Source: Nitrospiraceae bacterium | Lineage (GTDB): Bacteria > Nitrospirota > Thermodesulfovibrionia > UBA6902 | Assembly: GCA_020356065.1 (NCBI GenBank) | Contig: CP070632.1 | Location: 534,437 to 598,436, forward strand | Length of the DNA stretch: 64,000 nucleotides | Direction of reading: 5' to 3' | In this document: positions 25,044 to 34,634 of the stretch, piece after piece | How positions within the stretch are numbered: position 1 is the stretch's first letter | Layout: every line of letters starts with the position of its first letter | Notes under the pieces: generated by a model | Told to the model about the DNA's origin: nothing | Database searches by the model: none | The model's input: only the letters and a program-made list of their open reading frames with translations | Position numbers and translations under genes: made by a program

Positions 25044-26282
25044 TTAGAATCCAAAATCATTAAGGAGAGCCTCCACATCAGACTGAGAGACTTTTTCAAG
25101 AGGTTCTTCACTTGGCCACTCATTTTCAACTTCCTTAACTTCCTTATTATTCTCCAAGTCAGCATTCTCTACGCGTAAAGGCATACCATGATTGCTTATG
25201 AGACCGACCAATTCCACTTCCACTGTATTAACAAGGGAAATGACCTTCTTGATAGTCTGTCCGGTTATGTCCTGAAACTGCTGAGCCGTAAGAATATCGG
25301 TCATGTCATTATCCATAGCCTCTTTGAATGTTTTCAGGTAATGTAAAGACTCCTCAGGACCGGACAGCTTTCCAATATGCTTTGAAAAATCATCAGATTC
25401 ATCAAAGTATCTTTCAACAATGGCCATGGTTTTGTTGGCAGCATCTTCTGTCCTGTTCATGACGAACTGTAACTTGTCTACTGCATTTGGTACGCTTTCG
25501 TTCGTGATTTTGCACAATCCTGAATCAATCGACATCTTGAAATCATTTATGGAGTCATGTAACTTTCTTGTGATCATGCCAACTTCCCTAAACAGATCAC
25601 TGTCAGTGTCTATGACGAGTTCATTAATTACAGCTTCGACCTTACCGTAGTCCTGGTTTGCCATTGCATCCAGGAGTTTAACCATTTTATTGAACACGAT
25701 ATGCTTTGGATCATCACTTTCAAATTTATTGTCAAGGTAATCTTTCGCATCATGCAGCTCTTTCACAGTAATGGTGCCTCCTATTGTTTCAATTTCTCTG
25801 ATAACCTCTACATTTTTACCATCTCCCATATCCGTTACCTTGACGGCGACCTCTTCCAGCAGGCTGATGTCATGAAGGGGAAGCAGCTTACGAGTATCAA
25901 GCAGCACGATAAGTTTGTCCTCCAGTTTTGCAACGCCTTCGATATGATCAATCTTGCCGCTAAAAAAACCGTCAGGAGGATCAATTCTGGAAGGATCTAC
26001 ATTAACGACGCCGGTTATACCGTCTACAACTATACCAAAGGTTATTTTTCCTGTTGCTATAACTATAACAGTACTTCCCGAGCAGTCGGCAGTGCAGTTA
26101 TCAAGAAGACATTTAAGGTTGAGAATGGGAATGATAGAACCTCTCAAATTGGTAACACCATCAATATATTTGGGCAAATGAGGTAGCCCGGTCACGGAAG
26201 GCGCTTTAATTATTTCCCGGACTTTTAGAATAGGGATCATATATTCACTTGAGCCATTCCTGAATCCGATATACTGTTCCAT
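25044..26282 (-). CDS. CheW-CheZ fusion protein
   Basis: The 412-residue protein has a complete CheW domain at about 1-140 (GVTNLRGSIIPILNL; EGVAKLEDKLIVLLDTRKLL). A linker follows, then a CheZ-type phosphatase from about 225 to the end. The catalytic motif FQDITGQ (336-342) keeps D338 and Q342, equivalent to E. coli CheZ D143 and Q147. The C-terminus SDVEALLNDFGF (401-412) matches the CheY-binding tail of CheZ. A CheY-P phosphatase is therefore tethered to the receptor-kinase array through CheW, replacing the CheA-short tethering of enterics. AAGGAG precedes the ATG. Between about 145 and 225 the helical linker has no clear match. Confidence 0.9.
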   Translation of the reverse strand: MEQYIGFRNGSSEYMIPILKVREIIKAPSVTGLPHLPKYIDGVTNLRGSIIPILNLKCLLDNCTADCSGSTVIVIATGKITFGIVVDGITGVVNVDPSRIDPPDGFFSGKIDHIEGVAKLEDKLIVLLDTRKLLPLHDISLLEEVAVKVTDMGDGKNVEVIREIETIGGTITVKELHDAKDYLDNKFESDDPKHIVFNKMVKLLDAMANQDYGKVEAVINELVIDTDSDLFREVGMITRKLHDSINDFKMSIDSGLCKITNESVPNAVDKLQFVMNRTEDAANKTMAIVERYFDESDDFSKHIGKLSGPEESLHYLKTFKEAMDNDMTDILTAQQFQDITGQTIKKVISLVNTVEVELVGLISNHGMPLRVENADLENNKEVKEVENEWPSEEPLEKVSQSDVEALLNDFGF

Positions 26283-26292
26283 ATGATACTCC

Positions 26293-28185
26293 TTAACTGT
26301 TTTTTGTTATTTCAACAAGGTTTCTTGAAATACCGGAAACGTCAAGAATAAAAACCACTTTGCCGTCTCCTGTAATTGTAGCGCCGAGGACAAATGAGGA
26401 TGAAGTGTCAATACCGTCAAGAGTTTTGATAACAACCTCTTCCTGCCCAAGGAGTTTGTCTACCGCAATACAGTATTTTCTGTCTCCCATAGAAATGACA
26501 ATAATATACTTATGGTCTGCCTTGTTCGCACCATTGCCTCCTGTATGAAGGAGATCATTTAGTTCAAAAAGCGGACACACCTTATCTCGTATGACGATCA
26601 CATTCTGCCCTGAAACATTTTCAATTTCCTCAGCTGATACCTTCAATGTTTCTTCAATTGGGGACAGTGGAATGGCGTATTTTGCATTGGAAGCCTCTAC
26701 CATTAATGCGTGGATTATTGCTAATGTCAAAGGAATACAGATCCTGAACGTTGATCCAACATCTTTTTCTGTCGAAATTTCAACATAACCATTTAACATG
26801 GAAATATTATTTTTAACCACGTCCATGCCCACGCCACGTCCACTGAGTTCCGTAGCCACTTCTTTTGTTGAAAATCCTGCCATGAAAATCAGCTCAGTAG
26901 CAGCTTTATCAGTCATCTTCGCTGCTTCATCCCTCGTGATAAGACCCTTATCAATCGCCTTTTTCTTCAGCTTGCTTATATCCATTCCCTTGCCATCATC
27001 AGTTATTTCTATTACTACCTGAGTTCCTTTTTGAAATATGTCTATCTTGACCCTGCCTTTTGACGGTTTGCCTTTTGCCACTCTTTCTTCAGTGGATTCA
27101 AGGCCGTGGTCAATAGAATTTCTGAGGATGTGTGTTAATGGATCACCTATATGTTCAATAACCGTTTTATCAACTTCTGTTCCTTCGCCGGTAATTATTA
27201 ATTCCACATCCTTATTAAGGCTGGCTGACATGTCTCGAACAAATCTGGGAAATTTGCCAAGGACTTTTTTAATTGGCTGCATTCTGATTCTCATGACCGC
27301 GAGTTGCATGTCTGAAGTTACACGATCAAGGAACGACACTGTTTCAGTTAATGATTCCGACTGGGGATCATTATTATACTTCTGGTCAAAATAATGAGAA
27401 AGATTTAACAGGCGGTTCCTTACAAGTACAACTTCTCCGGCGAGATCCATTACCTTGTCGATTCTCTCCACATCTACGCGGAGGTTTTGAGCAGATTTAT
27501 CTTTTAGTTTCAGACCATGGTCCTTCGGCGGGATCGCAGGGTTTTTGATCTCATCTGTATCGTTCAGTGCCAGAGCCTCTTCTTTGAGAGATTCCGCATC
27601 CGGCAGATGTTTTATCACTTCCGGAGCATCAGGTAAACGTTCCGCCTGAACTGACGCAGGTGCATCTGGTGCACGATCTGAAACTGCATCCATCTCAGGT
27701 GCAGGTGACAGCTTAGAGAAAACAGTTTCTTCCTGTTGTTGAGCAGATGTCTGATTATGACTGTCAACTTTGACAGTAATTTCACCCTGACCGCCAGTGG
27801 CACGTGACAGGGCTGATCCAAGTTCTTTGACCAGGGGAGCAACATCTTCTTCAATACCGTCCTTTTCCTTGATATGATCAAGGAGCAGCCTCAGCATATC
27901 TATGGACTTGAGGATTACATCCATTAGCTCCCGGGAAAGAGATATTTCGCCGTCACGGAGTTTCTTCATGATGTTCTCTGATGAATGAGCAACATCAACA
28001 ACTAACTGATAACCAAGAAATCCTGCGGCACCCTTGATCGTGTGCATAGATCTGAAGATATCATTGATGAGGTCCCTGTCTTCGCCTTTTTGTTCGAGTT
28101 CAACAAATAACGGCTCTATTCTGTCAAGTGACTCTTCTGCCTCGGTAATAAACTCGGATATAATTTCTTCCATTTCATCGGTCAT
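26293..28185 (-). CDS. cheA: CheA, chemotaxis histidine kinase
   Basis: A 630-residue kinase. The P1 Hpt domain has phospho-His H48 (MHTIKGAAG). P3 dimerisation (VERIDKVMDLAGEVV), P4 ATPase (LRNSIDHGLE; DDGKGMD; GRGVGMDVV) and P5 CheW-like domains follow. The stretch of about 130-235 is Pro/Ala/Glu-rich with no obvious P2 domain, so CheY/CheB may dock weakly or elsewhere. It should phosphorylate the two CheY proteins and CheB of this operon. GGAG lies before the ATG. Confidence 0.97.
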   Translation of the reverse strand: MTDEMEEIISEFITEAEESLDRIEPLFVELEQKGEDRDLINDIFRSMHTIKGAAGFLGYQLVVDVAHSSENIMKKLRDGEISLSRELMDVILKSIDMLRLLLDHIKEKDGIEEDVAPLVKELGSALSRATGGQGEITVKVDSHNQTSAQQQEETVFSKLSPAPEMDAVSDRAPDAPASVQAERLPDAPEVIKHLPDAESLKEEALALNDTDEIKNPAIPPKDHGLKLKDKSAQNLRVDVERIDKVMDLAGEVVLVRNRLLNLSHYFDQKYNNDPQSESLTETVSFLDRVTSDMQLAVMRIRMQPIKKVLGKFPRFVRDMSASLNKDVELIITGEGTEVDKTVIEHIGDPLTHILRNSIDHGLESTEERVAKGKPSKGRVKIDIFQKGTQVVIEITDDGKGMDISKLKKKAIDKGLITRDEAAKMTDKAATELIFMAGFSTKEVATELSGRGVGMDVVKNNISMLNGYVEISTEKDVGSTFRICIPLTLAIIHALMVEASNAKYAIPLSPIEETLKVSAEEIENVSGQNVIVIRDKVCPLFELNDLLHTGGNGANKADHKYIIVISMGDRKYCIAVDKLLGQEEVVIKTLDGIDTSSSFVLGATITGDGKVVFILDVSGISRNLVEITKNS

Positions 28186-28205
28186 TGCATATCTCCATTA
28201 TTAGA

Positions 28206-28613
28206 CTAAGAATTCACTTTCTGATCTAAAGCTATCTTATCAAAGATCTTGTCAAGCTTTTCTTTTAATATCTCTCCGGTAAAAGGCTTGACAACATAAT
28301 TGTTCACGCCGGCCTGTATGGCGTTTATGACTTTTTCCTTCTCTGCCTCGGCCGTTACCATCAGGACAGGCATGTCCTTTAACTCAGCGTCCTGGCGGAT
28401 GGCTTTAAGCATGTCTAGTCCATCCATATTGGGCATGTTCCAGTCACTTACGACCAGACCAAATCCTCCATTTTGCAGCTTGCTAAGGGCCTGGGCCCCA
28501 TCCTCTGCTTCCTCAATATTGGAATAGCCGATCTGTTTTAAGAGATTCTTTACTATTCTTCTCATCGTTGAGAAGTCATCAACTACCAGTACTTTTATTG
28601 ATACATCTAACAT
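28206..28613 (-). CDS. cheY: CheY, chemotaxis response regulator
   Basis: A 135-residue receiver of classical CheY type ([16 protein letters not shown]; acceptor Asp in [12 protein letters not shown]; switch Thr in MVTAEA; Lys in VVKPFT). It is closely related to enteric CheY and is the best candidate for the FliM-binding motor regulator. AAGGAGGG overlaps the end of the preceding receiver gene. It lies directly before cheA. Confidence 0.96.
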   Translation of the reverse strand: MLDVSIKVLVVDDFSTMRRIVKNLLKQIGYSNIEEAEDGAQALSKLQNGGFGLVVSDWNMPNMDGLDMLKAIRQDAELKDMPVLMVTAEAEKEKVINAIQAGVNNYVVKPFTGEILKEKLDKIFDKIALDQKVNS

Positions 28614-28616
28614 CTG

Positions 28617-28997
28617 TTACCCTCCTTTGTTAAATATCTGCTTAACTATGGATTTTATTTCACTGGCAATAGCATCACCGGTTACAGGTTTGGTCAAATA
28701 ACCATTAGCACCACTCCTCAGAGCCTTTTCTTTCTCTATTTCGTCATTTTCTGTTGTTACCATTAATATCGGTAATTCAGAGTGCACCGGATCGGATCGT
28801 AACGTTTTGACAAGTTCCAATCCATCCATATAGGGCATATTGAGATCTGTCATGACGAGGTTCACAGTATGCGTCCCGAGTTTTTCAACAGCATCAAGCC
28901 CGTTTTCGGCATAAACAACGGAATACCCTCGGGACCTCAGATAGTGGCCGAGAAGCTTCCTTGTTATGGAGCAGTCATCAACTATCAGTATCTTCAT
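28617..28997 (-). CDS. second CheY-like receiver of the chemotaxis operon
   Basis: A 126-residue single-domain receiver with all key residues (VDDCS, acceptor Asp in VMTDLNMPYMDG, MVTTEN, LTKPV). It differs clearly from the neighbouring CheY and could be a phosphate sink or a regulator of another output. Located between cheR and cheY with three-base spacing, it is surely co-transcribed. GAGG precedes the ATG. Confidence 0.9.
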   Translation of the reverse strand: MKILIVDDCSITRKLLGHYLRSRGYSVVYAENGLDAVEKLGTHTVNLVMTDLNMPYMDGLELVKTLRSDPVHSELPILMVTTENDEIEKEKALRSGANGYLTKPVTGDAIASEIKSIVKQIFNKGG

Positions 28998-29045
28998 GAC
29001 GATACCTCATATCGAATGTCTGAATGTATTAACTTTAATCGCATA

Positions 29046-29870
29046 TTAAACCTTCTGATACATGATCACTTTGTTTATAATGCTGGGTCTGAAAGCCCGG
29101 GTGATACTGTGGAGGCTTTCTGACGATCCTATAATTAAATACCCTCCCGGATTTAAACTGTTATATAAATTGGAAACGACCTTTTGCTTGGCTTTTGTAT
29201 CAAAATATATGAGAACATTTCGACAGAAGATTACATCAAAGCCCCTTATCGATCTCATGCTCTTCTCATCGATCAGATTTATCTTTCTGAAATGAACAGA
29301 GTTTTTTATGGTGGATTTGAGATTGAAGCTATCCCCTGCTGATACAAAGTATTTATTCAGATAAGAATCAGGAATATTTCTGACAGAGTAGGAATTGTAA
29401 ACAGCCTTTTTTGCCGATGCGAGGACTGCCTCACTTATATCTGACGCATGAATTTCAAAGTGCTGTGTTGTCAATCGTTGTTCCATGAGCATCATGGCGA
29501 TGGTGTATGGCTCTTCGCCGGTCGAGCACGCAGCTGACCAGATTTTTAATTTGCTGGATCTATTATTGTTCTTCAGAAGCGGGGGGAGTACATGATCTAT
29601 AAGAGTCGTGAGCTGCTGTTCCTCTCTGAAGAAAAATGTTTCATTGGTCGTGATAGCATCAAATAACCTGGTGAGTTCATGCGCGTTTGAATTGAATTTC
29701 AAAACTTTCAGATAATCTTCAAAGCTATTCAAATTGTTATCAAGAAGTATCCTTGACAGTCTGTTTTCGATCAGATATTTTTTAGTGTCTGAAATATATA
29801 TGCCGCTTTTGTCATATATGTAATCCCTGATATTCTTGAATGTCGTATCAGAGAGCAGTATATTCAGCAT
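29046..29870 (-). CDS. cheR: CheR, chemoreceptor methyltransferase
   Basis: The 274-residue SAM-dependent glutamate O-methyltransferase has the helical N-terminal domain (about 10-80), TTNETFFFRE, the SAM loop (WSAACSTGEEPYTIAM) and the later motif FDVIFCRNVLIYFD. No C-terminal pentapeptide-binding extension or TPR is present. The gene start overlaps the stop of the HEAT-repeat gene by seven bases. It methylates chemoreceptors opposite to CheB. Confidence 0.96.
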   Translation of the reverse strand: MLNILLSDTTFKNIRDYIYDKSGIYISDTKKYLIENRLSRILLDNNLNSFEDYLKVLKFNSNAHELTRLFDAITTNETFFFREEQQLTTLIDHVLPPLLKNNNRSSKLKIWSAACSTGEEPYTIAMMLMEQRLTTQHFEIHASDISEAVLASAKKAVYNSYSVRNIPDSYLNKYFVSAGDSFNLKSTIKNSVHFRKINLIDEKSMRSIRGFDVIFCRNVLIYFDTKAKQKVVSNLYNSLNPGGYLIIGSSESLHSITRAFRPSIINKVIMYQKV

Positions 29871-31288
29871 GAAACCCCTGAGTTGAAATTTTCGGCATAT
29901 CGTGAAACCATTTCCTGAATAGGTCTGTCAAATTCGTTAATTCGCTGTAGAAATAATCTGTTATTAATACTCATAAGAGCTCTGATGACTTCGTCAATGA
30001 CGTCTTTGTACTGTTCATTTTTCAACATTGACATGAGAGGTTCAAAAGCTGACATGTCCCCTATTTTTCCAATGGTTGATACGGCAGATTTTCGTACGTG
30101 ACTGTCATGGTCACTAATGGCTGCAATCAGATATTCCCTGGATTCATCACTTCTGATTTTGCCCAGTGATTCAACGCTTGTTCTTCGCACATCCCTGTGA
30201 TCACTGTTCAGTAATTCAATAAGAATGGGGACAGCCTCTGAACACCTGAGATCTCCTGCGAGTTCTATTGCTATAACCTTGCCTCTGTACTTAACTGAAG
30301 GATCTTTAAGAATATCCAGTATTTGACTGTTACATTCAAAATTCTGAAGCAGTTTTTTGATAACGTATACTGTTTCGTCACTCTCCGGGTCTGAAATCTC
30401 CAGAGAGCCTGCAAAGTCGACTATTTGACGTATTGCTTTCTCATACCTGATTGATACAAGTCCTTTGATGGCAGTTAATTTATCATTGATGTCATCCTCC
30501 TGGAGGAGCTCCATTAACGCGTCAGCAATGTCTGGAGAAGAGGGGAGCGTCCCGATATTGACAAGACTCTTTACCGTAGCACGTTTTTCATTATCCCGGG
30601 ACCTGGACAGGTGTTTAATCAGATGTTCTTCAGTGATCGATAATTGCATTTTTCCAAGCGCTTCAATTGCTGCAAATCTGATTGCATCTGACGGGTGTTG
30701 TAAAAGTTCCATCAAGGCATGTGATGCTTTTTCATCGCGAAAAGTCGTGAGTGACTCAAGTGCGGCGAAACTGACCCATTCGTCATCTTTTAAGGCAGTA
30801 ATCAGCTGAGGTAGTGCCTTTTTGTATTGCAGTTTGCCGAGTGTTTTTGCAGCTGCAGCACGTACATTAGCGTTTGGATCACCGGTGAGCAGTTCAACTA
30901 ATTTCTCAGGATAGTTGCAGTATTCGATATCGTGAATGAGATCAACAGCAAATTTTCTTATATCATCGTCCTTGTCATCAAGCAGTACATACAGAAGAGG
31001 TACTGATATCTTTCCGAGTTCCTTGAGTATTATTAACGCGGTATTACGCAGTAATGCATTTTCTCTGAGCAGGGGGAGTACCATGTATGCCGTAGTTTCA
31101 CTCTGTAACTCAGTAAGAGACCTCATGGCCGCGTCCTGTACACCGGGGTGTTCATCTCTCAGGGCTTTGATTAAAGGATATATTACCCTCTCGTCTCCAA
31201 TGGCGAGTTCTTCAGCAGCGGAACGTCTGATTTCAGGATTGCCATCATTCAGCTGCCTTAATAATTTCTGTAATTTTGCTGTGTGCAT
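29864..31288 (-). CDS. HEAT-repeat protein heading the chemotaxis operon
   Basis: The 474-residue protein consists of about fourteen HEAT-like helical pairs (for example EELAIGDERVIYPLIKALRD, then DDDIRKFAVDLIHDI and HRDVRRTSVESLGKI). No enzymatic motif or signal peptide is evident, suggesting a cytoplasmic scaffold. HEAT-repeat proteins occur next to cheR in some bacterial chemotaxis clusters, but their role is not firmly known. It is coupled to cheR by overlap and lies behind a putative sigma-28 promoter. AGGAG precedes the ATG. Confidence 0.85.
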   Translation of the reverse strand: MHTAKLQKLLRQLNDGNPEIRRSAAEELAIGDERVIYPLIKALRDEHPGVQDAAMRSLTELQSETTAYMVLPLLRENALLRNTALIILKELGKISVPLLYVLLDDKDDDIRKFAVDLIHDIEYCNYPEKLVELLTGDPNANVRAAAAKTLGKLQYKKALPQLITALKDDEWVSFAALESLTTFRDEKASHALMELLQHPSDAIRFAAIEALGKMQLSITEEHLIKHLSRSRDNEKRATVKSLVNIGTLPSSPDIADALMELLQEDDINDKLTAIKGLVSIRYEKAIRQIVDFAGSLEISDPESDETVYVIKKLLQNFECNSQILDILKDPSVKYRGKVIAIELAGDLRCSEAVPILIELLNSDHRDVRRTSVESLGKIRSDESREYLIAAISDHDSHVRKSAVSTIGKIGDMSAFEPLMSMLKNEQYKDVIDEVIRALMSINNRLFLQRINEFDRPIQEMVSRYAENFNSGVSC

Positions 31289-31391
31289 TCACTCCTCATG
31301 TTCATGGTTATTGACGTCTACAGACAATGTCACTGCGTTTCTTCAGTAAACAGAAAAACATATGCCTGTAACCAGGTACCTCTTAAGATAA

Positions 31392-31418
31392 TTATCGGTA
31401 TACAGGAAGTATTACTTG
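31392..31418 (-). promoter_or_regulatory. possible sigma-28 promoter of the chemotaxis operon
   Basis: On the minus strand, CAAG (31418-31415), 15 bases, then ACCGATAA (31399-31392). The -10 is seven of eight to GCCGATAA; the -35 is poor. The predicted start near 31385 gives a leader of about 97 nt to the HEAT gene. Confidence 0.45.
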
Positions 31419-31559
31419 AATGGGAGAATGAGATAGGATGATTTATAAATCAAAGTGTTACAAGGCAGGAACAGGTTGTTTACGTCCTCTCGACAGTTTA
31501 CTTACGTATTACATATTTATGCTGCATGCATGACAGAAGGTTTCCCGGGATATTTGCAA

Positions 31560-32882
31560 TTAAATAAATTCAGTAATCTGATCAGCATCATCCAGTACGA
31601 GTTCGCTATTATTTACATCATCTTCCGTCATGACTGTATTTCTGCCGGATTTTTTTGCCAGGTATAGGGCATGGTCAGCTCTATCGAAGAGAGAATTCTG
31701 GTCATCACCCTTTCTGAACTCGCTTACTCCTATACTGATTGTCAATGGGATCTGCGTCCCCTTATATGAAAATTCGGCATTATCGATAAATTCACGCAAT
31801 CCTTTTCCTGCTATGGTGGCTCCTTCGAGATCTGTATGGGGTAATATAATTGCAAATTCTTCACCACCGTACCGGGCGATAAAATCATTAATCCTAAGAC
31901 GCTCCTTGAGAAGCGTAGTCATCTTTTTTAAGGCAAGATCACCGACATTATGACCATAGTTGTCGTTTATCTTTTTGAAATAATCAATATCACATAGAAT
32001 GAAAGATGCTTTTATGTTATATCGATTTACATGAGCTATAGTTTCTGAAATTTTATCATCATACCCTCTGCGATTATACAACCCTGTCAATGCATCGGTA
32101 ACTGCCTCGACTTCGATTGCCTGGGACCTTCTCCGTAACACTTCAGCCTCCTGTTTCATTTCAAACATTCGGTTGCCCATTTCCTCGAGACTATTCTCAG
32201 TTTCCTTCAGGCGCTTCATATCCTGCGCTCTCTTTTCAGTGATGCGGGAGTTAATACTTACTATTTTATTCATCAGGACTGATTTGATAGAGCTGATATT
32301 ACGCGATACATTGATAACAACTGACATGGTATTCATGTTTCTGGTAATCTGGTCTGTAAAACATCTGTCTTCCCTGAACTTGTCTTTCTGGGATGATAGT
32401 TCACTTGAGAGCTGAACCTCAGTTTCTGACAGGTTCTGCATCGCAACTACCATGAATTCCTCCAGTTCCTTATTCCTGGATGTAAGGGAATGTATATGTC
32501 TCTTAATAATGTTGATCGGTGACTCAAGCCACTCCCTCGAATTATGTACATCAGGACTGCTATGAACAGAATCCTTAATCTCGTTAAGTTTATCTGTCAT
32601 GGAACTAGGTAACAGGTCCTTTAATTTATCGAGTATTGCGTCTGAAATTTCCTTAAGGTATGCTGAGTCAATGCTGTCCTCAGGTTTATTTCTGTCATGA
32701 TCTGAGAACAGTTTCTTTAAAGATGCTCTCCAGACCATCTTTTCCGCTATGAGTTTGCTGCTAATCTGCTGTCTGTTTTCCTGGTGCAGCTCTTTTATAA
32801 TATAAAGGACTTCGTCAGCTATAATTGAAACCTTTTCTTCGAAGTCCAGTTTTTCATCCACTAATTTATAATTAATGTCCAT
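31560..32882 (-). CDS. diguanylate cyclase with helical N-terminal region
   Basis: The 440-residue soluble protein has a long helical and coiled-coil N-terminal part (about 1-270) without a recognised sensor, and a GGDEF domain (about 275-420). The active site GGEEF (about 338-342) and RxxD (RIND) inhibitory site are intact. It is the third GGDEF protein in the window. GGAGGGA lies before the ATG, and a near-consensus sigma-28 promoter is upstream. It may adjust c-di-GMP as motility is switched on. Confidence 0.9.
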   Translation of the reverse strand: MDINYKLVDEKLDFEEKVSIIADEVLYIIKELHQENRQQISSKLIAEKMVWRASLKKLFSDHDRNKPEDSIDSAYLKEISDAILDKLKDLLPSSMTDKLNEIKDSVHSSPDVHNSREWLESPINIIKRHIHSLTSRNKELEEFMVVAMQNLSETEVQLSSELSSQKDKFREDRCFTDQITRNMNTMSVVINVSRNISSIKSVLMNKIVSINSRITEKRAQDMKRLKETENSLEEMGNRMFEMKQEAEVLRRRSQAIEVEAVTDALTGLYNRRGYDDKISETIAHVNRYNIKASFILCDIDYFKKINDNYGHNVGDLALKKMTTLLKERLRINDFIARYGGEEFAIILPHTDLEGATIAGKGLREFIDNAEFSYKGTQIPLTISIGVSEFRKGDDQNSLFDRADHALYLAKKSGRNTVMTEDDVNNSELVLDDADQITEFI

Positions 32883-32955
32883 TAATTCTTCCCTCCGTGG
32901 TTAAATCGTTCCATACCCGAGTTATCAAACTGTCTAATTGACTGAGATGTAATAT

Positions 32956-32983
32956 GTATCGGGGAAACCCTTATAAAACTTTA
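32956..32983 (-). promoter_or_regulatory. possible sigma-28 promoter for the diguanylate cyclase gene
   Basis: Minus strand: TAAA (32983-32980), 16 bases, then CCCGATAC (32963-32956), six of eight to the -10 consensus. The predicted start near 32949 gives a leader of about 67 nt. The spacer is one base longer than optimal. Confidence 0.4.
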
Positions 32984-33036
32984 GAGGTAAAGTCTTACCA
33001 ATAATAAAGCGTTCACAGACGCCAAATTTGATGGGA

Positions 33037-33050
33037 GTCAGTTTCTTGAC
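33037..33050. promoter_or_regulatory. FleQ/FlrA-like inverted repeat upstream of fliL
   Basis: GTCA-GTTTCT-TGAC matches the repeat seen before flrA, the flrBC operon and the glycosyltransferase gene. It lies about 46 bp before the possible sigma-54 promoter at 33095-33110 and could also influence the divergent cyclase gene, about 150 bp away. Confidence 0.55.
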
Positions 33051-33094
33051 ATGGTACGGCCACTTAATATCATTATTTATCAGGGATTTATCTC

Positions 33095-33110
33095 AGGCAT
33101 GGTATTTGTA
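33095..33110 (+). promoter_or_regulatory. possible sigma-54 promoter of the fliL operon
   Basis: AGGCAT-GGTAT-TTGTA has GG 33096-33097 and GT instead of GC at 33108-33109, with the correct ten-base gap. It is weak alone; the FleQ-like repeat just upstream raises its likelihood. The predicted start is near 33120. Confidence 0.4.
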
Positions 33111-33171
33111 TATTCTCAGCCATAAATAGAAACCTGAATTAATACATAAAAACACTCAGGAGGAGTTAAAA

Positions 33172-33663
33172 ATGGCAGAAGAAAAAGATGATATTGGAAT
33201 TGAAGGCTCTGAAGATGCACCAAAGAAAAAAGGCAACAAAACTCTCATCATTATAATTGCCGCTGCATGCATAGTTCTTGGGGCAGGTGGCTTTGTAGGT
33301 TTTAAACTGCTGGCAAGCAAAGGAGTGGAGGAAGAACCTAAAAAAGTGGAAGTGGCTGAAAAAACCAGCATCATATCGCTTGACCCGTTTGTATTGAATC
33401 TTGCTGACAGAGGGAGGTATCTGAAAGTAACTATCCAGTTTGAGATAGCGGACAATAGCTTTCAGGAAGCATTGAACCGGAAGACGCCTCAGATTAGAGA
33501 TACAATCATAACTCTGGTGAGCAGTAAATCCCTGAACTCAATATCCAGTCCAGAGGGTAAATTTCAGCTGAAAGATGAGCTCCTGTTCAGGGCAAATCAG
33601 ATAATGGGTCTGGATAAGGATGTTATCAAGAACCTTTATTTTTCAGAATTCGTAATGCAATGA
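33172..33663 (+). CDS. fliL: FliL, basal body-associated stator-supporting protein
   Basis: The 163-residue inner-membrane protein has a short cytoplasmic charged N-terminus, one membrane segment (about 24-46) and a periplasmic SPFH-like domain (SLDPFVLNLADRGRYLKVTIQFE). FliL rings surround stators and support torque. AGGAGGAG precedes the ATG. Its stop overlaps the fliM start (ATGA), so it opens the fliLMNOPQR-flhBA transcript. Length is normal. Confidence 0.95.
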   Translation: MAEEKDDIGIEGSEDAPKKKGNKTLIIIIAAACIVLGAGGFVGFKLLASKGVEEEPKKVEVAEKTSIISLDPFVLNLADRGRYLKVTIQFEIADNSFQEALNRKTPQIRDTIITLVSSKSLNSISSPEGKFQLKDELLFRANQIMGLDKDVIKNLYFSEFVMQ

Positions 33664-34634
33664 GAGACAAGATACTATCACAGGATGAAGTCGATGCCCT
33701 TCTTAAGGGTGTAGCCTCCGGTGAGATTGACACGGATGATGCCAAAGAACAATTAATGGATGGGGTGAGAAGTTATGACTTCACCAGCCAGGAGCGCATC
33801 ATCCGCGGAAGGATGCCCGGACTTGAAATGGCAAATGAAAGTTTTTCCCGACTGTTCAGGACCTCAATTTCCAATCTCATTATGAAATTTGTCGATATCA
33901 GCATTCAGAATATTGAGATAATAAAGTTTGGTGATTTTATAAAAACCATTCCCGTGCCTTCCAGTATAAATATTTTTAAGATGGAGCCTCTCAAGGGGTA
34001 TTCCTTATTAGTTATGGAGGCGCCACTTGTTTTTGCATTTGTTGAGTTTTTCTTTGGCGGCACAAGCGCGCAGCATATCAAATCAGAAGGAAGGGCATTT
34101 ACTTCAATCGAGCAGAGAGTGATTCAAAGGGTTGTGAATATGGCGCTTCATGATATGGAAACATCCTGGAACGGTATATCCCCGATTAAGCCTGAATTTG
34201 TAAGTTCAGAGATCAATCCTCAGTTTGTCACGATAGTGACACCTGCTGAAATTGTCATAAATGTTGAAGTTCTTATTGAGATTGAAGATTTTGCCGGAAG
34301 ACTCTTTTTCTGCATCCCTTATTCAATGATAGAACCGGTAAAAGAAAAACTGGCTTCAGGGATACACGGTGATAAGCTTGAGACAGATCAGAGATGGTCA
34401 AAAATCATGAAACAGGCACTTCGGGAAACGTATGTTAATCTGACTGCCGAGATAGGCAGGGTGGAGCTGACATTTGAAGACATCATGAATTTTGAAGTCG
34501 GCAATATCTTAAACCTCGGAAAATCTTCTCATGATGACCTTGTCCTGAAAGTTGAAGACCTCCCGAAATTCTTGGGTCGTCCCGGAAACAGCAGGGGGAA
34601 CCAGGCCATTAAATTAACAGGAGAAATAGAATGA
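33660..34634 (+). CDS. fliM: FliM, motor switch protein
   Basis: The 324-residue C-ring subunit. The N-terminal CheY-P-binding peptide (ILSQDEVDALLKGV, about 4-17) is well conserved, followed by the CheC-like middle domain and the FliN-like C-terminal domain (EIGRVELTFEDIMNFEVG). CheY-P binding here switches rotation. It is coupled to fliL by ATGA. Confidence 0.97.
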   Translation: MRDKILSQDEVDALLKGVASGEIDTDDAKEQLMDGVRSYDFTSQERIIRGRMPGLEMANESFSRLFRTSISNLIMKFVDISIQNIEIIKFGDFIKTIPVPSSINIFKMEPLKGYSLLVMEAPLVFAFVEFFFGGTSAQHIKSEGRAFTSIEQRVIQRVVNMALHDMETSWNGISPIKPEFVSSEINPQFVTIVTPAEIVINVEVLIEIEDFAGRLFFCIPYSMIEPVKEKLASGIHGDKLETDQRWSKIMKQALRETYVNLTAEIGRVELTFEDIMNFEVGNILNLGKSSHDDLVLKVEDLPKFLGRPGNSRGNQAIKLTGEIE

